This document shows positions 18,566 through 26,194 of a stretch of 64,000 bases of DNA, one piece after another; position 1 is the first letter of the stretch, and every line of letters begins with the position of its first letter. The stretch is from Rhodococcoides fascians NBRC 12155 = LMG 3623 (lineage in GTDB: Bacteria; Actinomycetota; Actinomycetes; Mycobacteriales; Mycobacteriaceae): assembly GCF_001894785.1 (NCBI RefSeq), contig NZ_BCWW01000001.1:62001-126000 (forward strand). Direction: 5' to 3'. Both the position numbers and the translations under genes were made by a program. A model generated the notes under the pieces. The model ran no database searches. It saw only the letters and a list, made by a program, of their open reading frames with translations, and had not been told where the DNA came from.

Positions 18566-19069
18566 ATGATCACTGATGAGCAACGACGATCGCAGACCTT
18601 CTCGTGGGTCGACCCCGCCGAGGTGCTGAAGACTGCGTCCACCATGAGCGGTCTCGACGCCATGCGTGCGCTGGTCAGTGGCGAGCTGCCACCTCCGCCC
18701 ATCGCCGCCCTCATGCAGTTCTCCCCGGTCTTGGTCGAGACCGGCAAAGTGGTGTTCGAGTGCGAACCGTCCGAGGCGCACTACAACCCGATCGGCATGG
18801 TGCACGGCGGTCTGGTGTGCACGCTTCTCGACACAGTCCTCGGTTGCGCGGCCCACACCACGCTCCCGGCAGGCACCGGGTACACCTCCATCGACATCAA
18901 CGTCAGCTACCAACGCCCGGTGCACTCTCACAGCGGACCTTTGACGGCCACGGGGACCGTGGTCAAGAGCGGCTCGCGAGTGATCTTCACCGAGGGTTCG
19001 GTGGTCGACAACACCGGCAGGGTCGTCGCGACCGGGACGAGTTCCTTGCTCGTCATCCCTGGAAAGTAG
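18566..19069 (+). CDS. PaaI-family hotdog thioesterase
   Basis: 167 residues from ATG 18566. The PaaI/4HBT signature is clear: EAHYNPIGMVHGGLVCTLLD carries the HGG motif and the following catalytic acidic residue, and GYTSIDINVSYQRPV plus LTATGTVVKSG complete the hotdog strands. Members hydrolyse acyl- or aryl-CoA thioesters in the cytosol. An upstream in-frame ATG at 18533 lies inside a palindromic operator and lacks a ribosome site, so 18566 is preferred. It is followed after 2 bp by an HxlR regulator, which probably controls it. Confidence 0.88.
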   Translation: MITDEQRRSQTFSWVDPAEVLKTASTMSGLDAMRALVSGELPPPPIAALMQFSPVLVETGKVVFECEPSEAHYNPIGMVHGGLVCTLLDTVLGCAAHTTLPAGTGYTSIDINVSYQRPVHSHSGPLTATGTVVKSGSRVIFTEGSVVDNTGRVVATGTSSLLVIPGK

Positions 19070-19071
19070 CA

Positions 19072-19614
19072 ATGCAACGCCGTAGTTTCGCGGACATGGA
19101 GTGCCCCATCGCCGGGGCGCTCGAGCAGGTCGGCGAATGGTGGACGCTGCTGATCCTGCGGGATGTGCTCGACGGCTTCTCTCGCTTCGACGAGCTGGAG
19201 TCCAATCTCGGTATTGCTCCGAACATGTTGGCGCGCAGACTCAAAGGCCTGGTCGACGGCGGGATGCTGACCAAGGTGCAATACAGTGAGCACCCCCCGC
19301 GCCACGAGTACGTACCGACGGCGCGGGCCCGTGAACTCAGCACGGTCATCGTCGCTCTGTATGCATGGGGAAACAAGCATGTGCCGCAACGGGATCGGCG
19401 GGTGGTGCTGGTGGACGGAGATGGCCGACCGATCGATCCGGTCCTCGTCGACCCCGAGACAGGAAGGACTCTGCGCGAGAGCCACGCGCAGTTCCTTCCG
19501 GGGCCGGCTGCATCCGAAGGCATACGGCGACGGTTGGATCCGGATCTGCGTGCCACGCGTCGATCACGCCGGGAGCGGTCGCCCGCCGTCGGTAGCGACA
19601 CGGACCGCCAGTAA
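19072..19614 (+). CDS. HxlR-family transcriptional regulator
   Basis: 180 residues; the HxlR core is residues 1-105. C11 in ADMECPIAGALEQVGEWW is the conserved N-terminal Cys that in related regulators senses aldehydes or oxidants, followed by LLILRDVLDGFSRFDEL and the winged helix NMLARRLKGLVDGGMLTKV. The C-terminal 75 residues are an actinobacterial extension rich in Arg and Asp. It sits 2 bp after the thioesterase and probably binds the ACTATCA palindrome ahead of it. Its last 51 bases overlap the convergent LysE gene, an unusually long tail overlap. Confidence 0.88.
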   Translation: MQRRSFADMECPIAGALEQVGEWWTLLILRDVLDGFSRFDELESNLGIAPNMLARRLKGLVDGGMLTKVQYSEHPPRHEYVPTARARELSTVIVALYAWGNKHVPQRDRRVVLVDGDGRPIDPVLVDPETGRTLRESHAQFLPGPAASEGIRRRLDPDLRATRRSRRERSPAVGSDTDRQ

Positions 19615-20205
19615 CCCGAGCACTGTGCCCATCAGGTAACGCTGCACCTTCAGCCACGTCGGCCGGACGGCGAGAAATCGGGCGATCGATCCGGCCAGCA
19701 CCACGATGGCCAGGTTGATCACAACCGCTACAGCTATCTGCACGCCGCCGAGTGCGAAACCCTGCAGCAGAACGGGTCCGGCAGCAGGATCGACGAACTG
19801 CGGAATGACCGAGATGTACATGATGGCGATCTTCGGGTTCAGCAGGTTGGTCACCAGCCCCATCATGAACAGCCTGCGGTTCGAATCCTGCTGCAGCGCA
19901 GTCGGCTCGAAGGCGGAGACTGTTCCGCGTAGGGCCTGCACCGCAAGCCAACCGAGGTAGGCGGCACCGGCAAGCTTGACCGCGATGTACAACGCCGGCA
20001 CGGCCGTGAACACCGCTGCCAGGCCGAGATTGGTGGCCGTCAGATAGACCAGAAAGCCGACAGCCACACCTACGAGGGACACCATCCCCGCCCGCCTGCC
20101 TTGCGAAATGCTGCGCGAGACGAGGTAGATCATGTTGGGACCCGGTGTCAGAACCAACACGAGGGCGACGGCGAACACGCCGAATACTGCGGACCACGAG
20201 ACCAT
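19564..20205 (-). CDS. LysE/RhtB-family amino acid exporter
   Basis: 213 residues with six membrane helices. VLVLTPGPNMIYLVSRSIS holds the P-G-P-x-x motif after TM1 typical of LysE/RhtB exporters, followed by GRRAGMVSLVGVAVG; the central loop FMMGLVTNLLNPKIAIMYIS carries the family N-L-L-N-P-K motif. It exports amino acids or related compounds by ion antiport in the inner membrane. ATG 20205 starts just before the first helix; longer upstream reading has no family sequence. It overlaps the HxlR gene's end by 51 bp, tail to tail. Confidence 0.88.
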   Translation of the reverse strand: MVSWSAVFGVFAVALVLVLTPGPNMIYLVSRSISQGRRAGMVSLVGVAVGFLVYLTATNLGLAAVFTAVPALYIAVKLAGAAYLGWLAVQALRGTVSAFEPTALQQDSNRRLFMMGLVTNLLNPKIAIMYISVIPQFVDPAAGPVLLQGFALGGVQIAVAVVINLAIVVLAGSIARFLAVRPTWLKVQRYLMGTVLGLLAVRVATDGGRPLPA

Positions 20206-20266
20206 ACGGTCGACACTTCCCGATAGTCGAACGCCCGGGTAGAGCCAGTTACCTTCCCGTGGACAC

Positions 20267-21154
20267 CTATTCGCTTCGCGCGATCGAGGCGATCTCGTCA
20301 CCGATGGCGGCCATGCCGGCTGCCGTCGGGTGCAGTGGCGCAGCGGGGTTCTCCGGGATGACGCCCTCGAAGTACCGCTGATCGACTGCCGCACAGACAT
20401 CGTGGCCGACGCTGAGTGCCTCGGTGTCGACGAACTCGGCCCCGTGCTCCTCGGCCTGTGTCTTCAGCGCCTGGTTCATGGCGGTGATGCTGCTCTGGAT
20501 GTAGTCGGCGTCCTCGGGGAGAACCGGCTGAGTGGGGAAGCAGCCGCCGTCGGGGAGATACGTTCCGTATCCGACGACGAGGATCCGCGCGTCGGGCGCA
20601 CGCTCGGCCACCGCGTCGAGCATCGCGCCCCAGCCCGGAGCCTTGTCCGCGATGGCGGCGGCGACGGTGTCGACGCCGCCGGCGGTGAGCCGGTCCTTGC
20701 AGACGTTGCCTGTCGAGGAATTCGCGAACGTCAGGCAGCCCACCGCGGTCGAGACGAGCCCGATGTCGTTGCCACCGATCGTCACCGTCACCAGCTCGGT
20801 CTCGGGCGTCACCGCGTCGAGTTGGACGGGCTGATCCCCGCTGGAGGTGCTCTGCGGCGTCGAGACGAGGTTCTCGGTCACGGCCCCGCCGCACGTGACG
20901 TCGACGAACGACGCGACCTCGAGCTGAGCCGCGACGACGTGCGGGTAGTTCGAGTCGGACTGCTCACAACCCGGTACGCCCACCTGCTCCGGGATACGTG
21001 GCCCCGACGCCGCCGAATCACCCAGCGCCACATAGTTCAGTGGGGCCGAGGCCGGGGCGTCCGGGACGTCGGCGTCGGGTGCACTGGGCGAAGAACACGC
21101 CGCAAGCAGACTCACGGCAACAGCAATCCCGACGTAGATCCCAGGGTTCCTCAC
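20267..21154 (-). CDS. SGNH/GDSL hydrolase lipoprotein
   Basis: 295 residues. Residues 1-20 are a lipoprotein signal with lipobox LLAAC, so the mature protein should be lipid-anchored outside the membrane; an Ala/Pro/Asp-rich linker follows. The SGNH blocks are all present: YVALGDSAASG (Ser nucleophile), TCGGAVTEN (Gly), VTIGGNDIG (Asn) and LHPTAAGM (His, with Asp in the preceding turn). Several Cys pairs suggest disulphides. These proteins are secreted lipases/esterases acting on lipids or polymers. Monocistronic; natural substrate unknown. Confidence 0.9.
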   Translation of the reverse strand: MRNPGIYVGIAVAVSLLAACSSPSAPDADVPDAPASAPLNYVALGDSAASGPRIPEQVGVPGCEQSDSNYPHVVAAQLEVASFVDVTCGGAVTENLVSTPQSTSSGDQPVQLDAVTPETELVTVTIGGNDIGLVSTAVGCLTFANSSTGNVCKDRLTAGGVDTVAAAIADKAPGWGAMLDAVAERAPDARILVVGYGTYLPDGGCFPTQPVLPEDADYIQSSITAMNQALKTQAEEHGAEFVDTEALSVGHDVCAAVDQRYFEGVIPENPAAPLHPTAAGMAAIGDEIASIARSE

Positions 21155-21235
21155 AGGCTCGACGCTACCGCGGCCGGTAACCTCGACCGGGTTGTCCCAC
21201 GAGTACGTCTACACATCGAAGGAAAGGAACATCGC

Positions 21236-21340
21236 ATGATCACCAACTTCATCAACGCGATCCTGGCCGGCTTCGGCTCCATTTCTGCTGGTAGCAGCGG
21301 CTTCGAGCTGGCACCGGGAACGCTGCCCTTCGGACTGTAG
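21236..21340 (+). CDS. 34-residue hydrophobic small protein
   Basis: ATG 21236 is preceded by a strong ribosome site (AAGGAAAGGAAC, 6-8 bp upstream). The peptide starts MITNFINAILAGFGSISAGS and ends PGTLPFGL before TAG 21340. The first half can form a short hydrophobic or amphipathic helix with Gly/Ser turns. I do not recognise a named family; similar tiny hydrophobic proteins are frequent in Rhodococcus and relatives. The good ribosome site, the clean stop and the position in an otherwise empty gap support translation. It diverges from the SGNH lipoprotein gene. Confidence 0.5.
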   Translation: MITNFINAILAGFGSISAGSSGFELAPGTLPFGL

Positions 21341-21406
21341 GACCGGCAGTTCGCCATCCGTGCGGTGCCGACGGTTCGTCCGGCACCGCACGGGTACACC
21401 GCACAC

Positions 21407-21565
21407 ATGACTGATCCGAAGCACGACGAGAACCCTGCCCCCGACGCCGATAAGGACGTGCAGTCCGACCCGGCTGCGGACGCAGACACCAACGACTGGT
21501 CCAGCGAGGGTGGGGCCATCGAAACCGGCCCAGCCACCGACGACGAGCGAACCGACGGCAGCTAG
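21407..21565 (+). CDS. Small acidic hypothetical protein (52 aa)
   Basis: 52 residues starting MTDPKHDENPAPDADKD, rich in Asp, Glu, Ala and Thr and probably disordered. No domain is recognised. It follows the 34-residue gene by 66 bp and ends in a TAG that overlaps the stop of the convergent small gene (shared CTAG at 21562-21565). There is no strong ribosome site; the start at 21407 follows a CACAC stretch. Coding is plausible from the amino-acid composition but not certain. Confidence 0.45.
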   Translation: MTDPKHDENPAPDADKDVQSDPAADADTNDWSSEGGAIETGPATDDERTDGS

Positions 21566-21804
21566 CCGAACAAGCGGCGAGGCGCTGACCGCACCGTCCG
21601 GACGTCACCGTCGGCCACGATGTGCTCCACCGCTTCTCCGCGCCCTCGCATCGACGGGTCGGCGGTGAAGTCCACTCGGGCGTCGCCGAGCCAGTCGATG
21701 CCTACGACGATCCCCACGGTTCCCTTGGGAATGCCGCTTCGCCAACGCACGCGTCCCAGATTTCTGACTGCGACGACCGTATCCCCGATTTCGAAATGCC
21801 CCAT
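21562..21804 (-). CDS. Small SH3-like hypothetical protein
   Basis: 80 residues starting MGHFEIGDTVVAVRNLGRVR and continuing IPKGTVGIVVGIDWLGDARVDF, a pattern of short beta strands and Gly turns like SH3-type or KOW-like barrels, where such proteins bind nucleic acids or protein partners. The tail is basic (VRTVRSAPRRLFG). ATG 21804 is the natural start; upstream in-frame sequence is Arg-rich and not domain-like. It shares its CTAG stop with the convergent acidic small protein. Specific function unknown. Confidence 0.6.
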   Translation of the reverse strand: MGHFEIGDTVVAVRNLGRVRWRSGIPKGTVGIVVGIDWLGDARVDFTADPSMRGRGEAVEHIVADGDVRTVRSAPRRLFG

Positions 21805-21807
21805 TGC

Positions 21808-22041
21808 GCCCCCAATTTGTTCCTGCCGATCAGTAGACCGCACCCGAACGGCCTGTTCAAGCGGTAGATCCGCGCTTACTGCCACCGATGGCAACCGTCG
21901 GCTCGGCCGACGCGGGGACAAACAGGGCAGCTACCTCGTTTTGTGTGCGCGAGTCGGAGCAGCGGTATTTTCGTCTTCGACAAGTTGCTGTTCTAGCAAT
22001 ATTTCTTGCCAACCATGCAGCCCTGTCCGCACACTGCAGAC
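21808..22041. other. Intergenic region upstream of the thioredoxin-reductase-like gene
   Basis: About 234 bp without a convincing gene. It contains hairpins TGCCA-N4-TGGCA near 21880 and GTCGGC-TCG-GCCGAC near 21898, and an AT-rich stretch with TTGCT-N5-AGCAA (about 21983-21997) followed by AATATTTC, which may hold the promoter. No tRNA or known riboswitch pattern was seen. Confidence 0.35.
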
Positions 22042-23031
22042 ATGACTTCAGACAACGCATACCCAGCGCCCACCGAGAATGTCCGCGTCGATGCGATCAT
22101 CGTCGGCGGCGGAGTCGCGGGGCTCAGCGCAGCCGTGGCCCTCGGACGCTCCCGCCGATCCGTGGCGATCGTCGACGCCGGCGATCCGCGCAACGCTCCG
22201 GCCGCCCATTCGCACAACTACCTGACGCGCGACGGCGAATCTCCGCTCGAGCTCGTTCGTCTCGGCCGCATCGAGGCCGAGCACTACGGCGTCCGCATCG
22301 TCGACGGCAGCGCGACCTCGGCTGCGCGGACCGACTCCGGGTTCGAGGTGTCCCTCGCCGACGGGACCGTCGTTCGAGGCCGTCGCCTCCTGGTCACCAC
22401 CGGTCTCACCGACATTCTTCCCAGCATCCCCGGGCTCGCCGAGCGCTGGGGCCGCGACGTACTGCACTGCCCGTACTGCCACGGATGGGAAGTCCGAGAC
22501 CGGGCGATCGGCATCATCGGCAGCGTCATGTCCGGACATCAGGCCCAGATGTGGCGTCAACTGTCCGAGAATGTCACCGTATTCACCCACACCGCAACGG
22601 AATTGAGCCCCGAGGAGCTGACGCGGATGCGCGCCCGCGGGATCGTCGTGGTCGAAGAAGAGATCACGCGAGTCGACGTCGAGAACGACGCCATCGTCGG
22701 CGTCACGTTGGCGAACGGCGTCGCCGTCGCGCTCGACGCCGTCGTCATCGGCCCCAACTTCACCTCCCGCGCAGACGTTCTCGAGTCATTGGGACTCGAG
22801 ACGACCGAGATGATGATGAACGGTCACGTCTTGGGCACCTACATCGAGGCCGACCCGGTCGGGGCGACGTCCGTGCCGGGGGTGTGGGTGGCCGGCAACG
22901 TGGCGGCACCCATGGACACCGTCGTCGCGGCCTCGGCGGCAGGCGTGAAGGCCGGTGCCGCGATCAACGGTGACCTTATCGAGGAGGACGTTCGGTTCGC
23001 CGTGGAACGGGCCGAAGCAATGGCCGGCTGA
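22042..23031 (+). CDS. Thioredoxin-reductase-like FAD/NAD(P)-dependent oxidoreductase
   Basis: 329 residues. N-terminal VDAIIVGGGVAGLSAAVALG is the FAD-binding GxGxxG fold; DVLHCPYCHGWEV holds a CxxC redox pair in the position of thioredoxin reductase; IGIIGSVMSGHQA is the NAD(P) motif in degenerate form (GSVMSG) and GVWVAGNVAAPMDTVVAAS the C-terminal FAD motif. This CPYCHG-type family is common in actinobacteria, often beside redox regulators or detoxification genes, and may reduce disulphides or low-molecular thiols. ATG 22042 was chosen over ATG 22006, but neither has a good ribosome site. Confidence 0.85.
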   Translation: MTSDNAYPAPTENVRVDAIIVGGGVAGLSAAVALGRSRRSVAIVDAGDPRNAPAAHSHNYLTRDGESPLELVRLGRIEAEHYGVRIVDGSATSAARTDSGFEVSLADGTVVRGRRLLVTTGLTDILPSIPGLAERWGRDVLHCPYCHGWEVRDRAIGIIGSVMSGHQAQMWRQLSENVTVFTHTATELSPEELTRMRARGIVVVEEEITRVDVENDAIVGVTLANGVAVALDAVVIGPNFTSRADVLESLGLETTEMMMNGHVLGTYIEADPVGATSVPGVWVAGNVAAPMDTVVAASAAGVKAGAAINGDLIEEDVRFAVERAEAMAG

Positions 23032-23040
23032 CGTCGGACA

Positions 23041-23751
23041 TCAGCTTCCCAGCGCGGTTGCCAATCCGCTCTCGATGGCGTCTTTGCGGACCCCGAGTTC
23101 GGCCAGGGTGGCATCCTCGTTCTCGAGCAACGCCAACAGGATGTGCTCGGTGCCGATGTAGTTGTGCCCCAACCGAAGCGCCTCACGGAAGGTCAGTTCC
23201 AGTGCCTTCTGGGCACCGGCGTCGAAGGGGATCAGCGCCGGCAGGGGATCGGCCGGTTCGGGCAGCGTCGCCGTCACCGCGGTACGGATCTGCTCGTCGG
23301 TGAGCCCCTGCGCACCCAGTAGCTTCGCGGCGAAGCCGTCGGGCTCACCGAGCAGGCCGAGGATCAGATGGCCGGTGGTGATGTGATCGTTGCTCGTCGC
23401 CCGGGCCTCGTTCTGCGCCCCCACCACCACATTTCGTGCGCGTGGAGTGAAGCGCGAGAAGCCCTGACTGGCGTCGAGTTCGGCCGGGTCGTCGCCGCCC
23501 TTGGCCACGAACCGCTTCTGTACCGCCTGCTTGCTGACGCCCATGGACGCGCCGATGGCGGTCCAGGACGCACCGGACCGACGCGCACGATCGACGAAGT
23601 GGCCGATCAGATGGTCGGCGATGTCGCCGAGCGCATCGGCGGCGATCACCGCGTCGGAGAGTTGATCGAGCGCGTCGGTGTGCACCTTCTCGATGGCGGC
23701 GATCAGGTCGTCGAGTCGGACTGGGTTGGTGATCTTCGTCGATTGGGTCAT
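23041..23751 (-). CDS. ClpN-domain protein with N-terminal helix-turn-helix
   Basis: 236 residues. The first 90 hold a DNA-binding-like segment (GASWTAIGASMGVSKQAVQKRF) with a clean helix-turn-helix pattern. Residues about 95-235 carry two ClpA/ClpC N-terminal (Clp_N) repeats: FTPRARNVVVGAQNEA, ITTGHLILGLL, then GAQKALELTFREALRLGH and IGTEHILLALL. No ATPase domain follows, so this is a regulator or adaptor rather than an unfoldase. The gene is preceded by two identical-type palindromes beginning 3 bp before its ATG, strongly suggesting autoregulation. A link to stress or protein quality control is inferred from ClpN. Confidence 0.85.
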   Translation of the reverse strand: MTQSTKITNPVRLDDLIAAIEKVHTDALDQLSDAVIAADALGDIADHLIGHFVDRARRSGASWTAIGASMGVSKQAVQKRFVAKGGDDPAELDASQGFSRFTPRARNVVVGAQNEARATSNDHITTGHLILGLLGEPDGFAAKLLGAQGLTDEQIRTAVTATLPEPADPLPALIPFDAGAQKALELTFREALRLGHNYIGTEHILLALLENEDATLAELGVRKDAIESGLATALGS

Positions 23752-23753
23752 GC

Positions 23754-23798
23754 GTCAACTCTAGGTTGACGCCAGTCCGTCGTCAACCCTCGGTTGAC
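23754..23798. promoter_or_regulatory. Twin palindromic operators GTCAAC-N5-GTTGAC
   Basis: Two perfect sites: 23754-23770 (spacer TCTAG) and 23782-23798 (spacer CCTCG), centre to centre 28 bp. They start 3 bp before the ATG of the ClpN-HTH gene, so binding there would block its transcription or a leaderless start. The same sites also flank the promoter side of the plus-strand GGDEF-EAL gene at 23951. Confidence 0.65.
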
Positions 23799-23950
23799 GA
23801 CTCTGTGCCGAGGGTCGCTGGAGTCGAAGTTTGTTCGGGGGCAAATAGTGACCCTGATCACCGTTTGTGCTGGCAAAGACGTATATTCACCGATGAAGGC
23901 GTCAGTCGGGACGGTGCGAGTCCGCACGCGAGGGGAAGTGGGGTCCTTCG
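23799..23950 (+). other. Leader region of the second GGDEF-EAL gene
   Basis: 152 bp with possible RNA structure: GTGA-N6-TCAC near 23849-23862 and GTGCG-AGTC-CGCAC at 23914-23927, followed by a purine-rich AGGGGAAGTGGGG before the start at 23951. GGCAAAG occurs at about 23872. It did not match cyclic-di-GMP or cobalamin riboswitch cores well enough to call. Confidence 0.3.
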
Positions 23951-26173
23951 ATGAATGCGAAGGCCGCTGCACCTTTCGCCGTGCCGTCGGTGCGGACCGC
24001 GTTCTTGGCTGCGGTGGCCGTCGTCGCGGTGACGGTGTTCGTCCAGGGCAGTGCCGACGTGCGTGCCGGCGTTCTGGCTGTCGTCGCCGTCGGATCGGTC
24101 GTGGCGATCAGTGCGGCAATTCGTCGCTACCGTCCGACCGACGCCCGCTGCTGGTGGGCTCTGTTCGGAGCCTCGGTGCTGTTCATGTTCGGAGTCTCCT
24201 TTCGCAGTGACCCGAACGCACTGGATCGATCGTTCTCGCTGCTCCCGGATCTGTTCACTCTCACCGGGTACGCCCTGGTGGGATACGCCCTGTCTCGGTG
24301 GATCCGAGACCGCCGGTCGATCGACGACATCACCCCACTCGTCGATGCAGGCCTGATCTTTCTCGGCACGCTGTTCCTGTCGTGGTTGCTGCTGATCTCC
24401 CCGGCCCTCGCCCTGCCGCGTTCGCCCGTGTCGACGGTGGTGAACGGGATCTATCCGGCGATCGACGCGGCGCTGATCACGTTGACGACATATCTGCTCT
24501 TCTCCTCCAAACCCCGCTCCGCCGCGTTGTTCTGGGCGCTGCTCGCCCTGGTGGCTACGTTCGTCGGCGACGTGTCCTACGCCTTCGCGGCGACGACCGA
24601 CGACGCTCCGTCCTCGGGGTTGCTCGACGGCATCTACCTGTTCGCGTACCTGTCGTTGGCGATGGCAGCGCTCGATCCGTCGATGCGCACGGTGTCGCAC
24701 CGGCAGACCCCCGCGCCCGCCCACAGCAGCCGTCGGGTGGTCTTCGTGGTGCTGTTGTTCGTGGTCTGCGCGACCGTGCCGCTGCTCGGTTCGGCGGTCT
24801 CCACCGGCGACCTGATCGTCCGCTCGCTTTTGCTCGCCTCGATCCTGGTCGGTGCTTTCCTCCGCGGCGAACGCGCCCTGGCCCGAGTGCAGACCGGCGA
24901 GGAGCATGCCCGCTACCTCGCGGCACACGATCTGCTCACCGGCCTGCCGAACCGCACGACGCTCGACGCGGAATACGCCCGACACGAACGCGATCGACGC
25001 CCCGGACGCACCTGCACGCTGTTCGTCGACCTCGACAACTTCAAGATGGTCAACGATTCGTACGGCCACCGCGTCGGAGACGAATTGATCGTCGCCGCAG
25101 CACGTCGCATCCGCGCGGCCGTCGGTGCTGCCGATACCGTCGTTCGGTATGCCGGCGACGAATTCGTGGTGCTCACCCGCCGCGACCGTTCGGGTTCGGA
25201 ACTGTTGGCGCGCCGCATCATCGAGCGACTGAGCGAGCCGTTCCCGCTCAGTGCTGCCACCGCCTACGTCTCGGCCTCGGTGGGCATCGCCGACGCCGAA
25301 CGACTGAACGACGCCATCCGCGAGGCCGACACCGCGATGTATCACGCGAAATCTCTCGGGGCGTCTCGCTACGCGTTCTTCGACGAGTCCTTGCGTGCGC
25401 GAGCAACATCGGCGATCGAGACCGCCACCGCGCTCCGCGGCGCGATCCGGCGCGGGGAACTCGAGGTCTACTACCAACCGATCGTCGCGACGAAGTCCCG
25501 CAAGACCGTTGTCTACGAGGCGCTCGTGCGCTGGAACTGGCAGGGCCGAGTACGGACGCCGAACGAGTTCATCCCGATCGCCGAATCGACCAATCTCATC
25601 GAGGAGATCGGTGAGTGGGTACTGCGCACCGCGATCTCCGATCTGGTGACACTGCGCGCGAACGGGCAGGACGTCACCATGTCGGTCAACGTCTCGCCGA
25701 TGCAGTTGCGCGACGACTCGTTGCCGGGCATCGTCCAACGGGTGCTCGATACCTTCGGCGTCACCGGTGCGGACCTGGCGCTCGAGATCACCGAAAGTGT
25801 TCTGATCGACGACATCGGCGCAGCGAAGACCGTGCTCGATCGGCTCGCCGCCATGGGCGTACTCATCGTGCTCGACGATTTCGGTATCGGCTACTCCTCG
25901 CTGAACCGGTTGCGCAAGATGCCGATTGCGCTGCTCAAGATCGACAAGTCCTTCGTCCACGAGATCGGCGTCTCCGATTCCGACGTCCAGCTGATTCGCG
26001 CCATCACGGCCATGGCGTCTGCGCTTCCCGTGGCGACCGTCGCCGAGGGGGTCGAGACCGAGGAACAGGCCGCGATCATCGAGCAACTCGACTGCCGTTA
26101 CGCGCAGGGCTATCTGTACGGCAGGCCCGCCCCCATCGCGCATTGGCTTCTCGAATCAGCGCATCAACGGTAA
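23951..26173 (+). CDS. GGDEF-EAL protein with membrane sensor, AGDEF variant
   Basis: 740 residues. About nine membrane helices span residues 15-310. The GGDEF domain (about 325-485) has LFVDLDNFKMVNDSYGH, but the active-site loop is AGDEF (401-405), Ala replacing the first Gly, a change tolerated in some active enzymes and inactivating in others. The EAL domain (about 500-740) is intact: EAL at 523-525, NVSPMQL, EITESV, DDFGIGYSSL, LKIDKSF and EGVETEEQ. Cyclic-di-GMP phosphodiesterase activity is therefore the safer prediction. Upstream are the ClpN regulator's twin operators; GGT follows after 21 bp on the same strand. Confidence 0.9.
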   Translation: MNAKAAAPFAVPSVRTAFLAAVAVVAVTVFVQGSADVRAGVLAVVAVGSVVAISAAIRRYRPTDARCWWALFGASVLFMFGVSFRSDPNALDRSFSLLPDLFTLTGYALVGYALSRWIRDRRSIDDITPLVDAGLIFLGTLFLSWLLLISPALALPRSPVSTVVNGIYPAIDAALITLTTYLLFSSKPRSAALFWALLALVATFVGDVSYAFAATTDDAPSSGLLDGIYLFAYLSLAMAALDPSMRTVSHRQTPAPAHSSRRVVFVVLLFVVCATVPLLGSAVSTGDLIVRSLLLASILVGAFLRGERALARVQTGEEHARYLAAHDLLTGLPNRTTLDAEYARHERDRRPGRTCTLFVDLDNFKMVNDSYGHRVGDELIVAAARRIRAAVGAADTVVRYAGDEFVVLTRRDRSGSELLARRIIERLSEPFPLSAATAYVSASVGIADAERLNDAIREADTAMYHAKSLGASRYAFFDESLRARATSAIETATALRGAIRRGELEVYYQPIVATKSRKTVVYEALVRWNWQGRVRTPNEFIPIAESTNLIEEIGEWVLRTAISDLVTLRANGQDVTMSVNVSPMQLRDDSLPGIVQRVLDTFGVTGADLALEITESVLIDDIGAAKTVLDRLAAMGVLIVLDDFGIGYSSLNRLRKMPIALLKIDKSFVHEIGVSDSDVQLIRAITAMASALPVATVAEGVETEEQAAIIEQLDCRYAQGYLYGRPAPIAHWLLESAHQR

Positions 26174-26194
26174 GCACGGTGTTAGCGTCGAGCG

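Noticed and set aside
23860-23950. Cyclic-di-GMP or cobalamin riboswitch in the leader of the second GGDEF-EAL gene
   Set aside because: GGCAAAG and GGTGCGAGTCC look like pieces of those riboswitches, but the other conserved blocks and helices could not be placed.
23858-26143. A 761-residue minus-strand frame over the GGDEF-EAL gene
   Set aside because: Composition is that of an antisense shadow (His/Arg/Gln/Asp/Gly-rich without domains); the plus-strand gene has full domain evidence.
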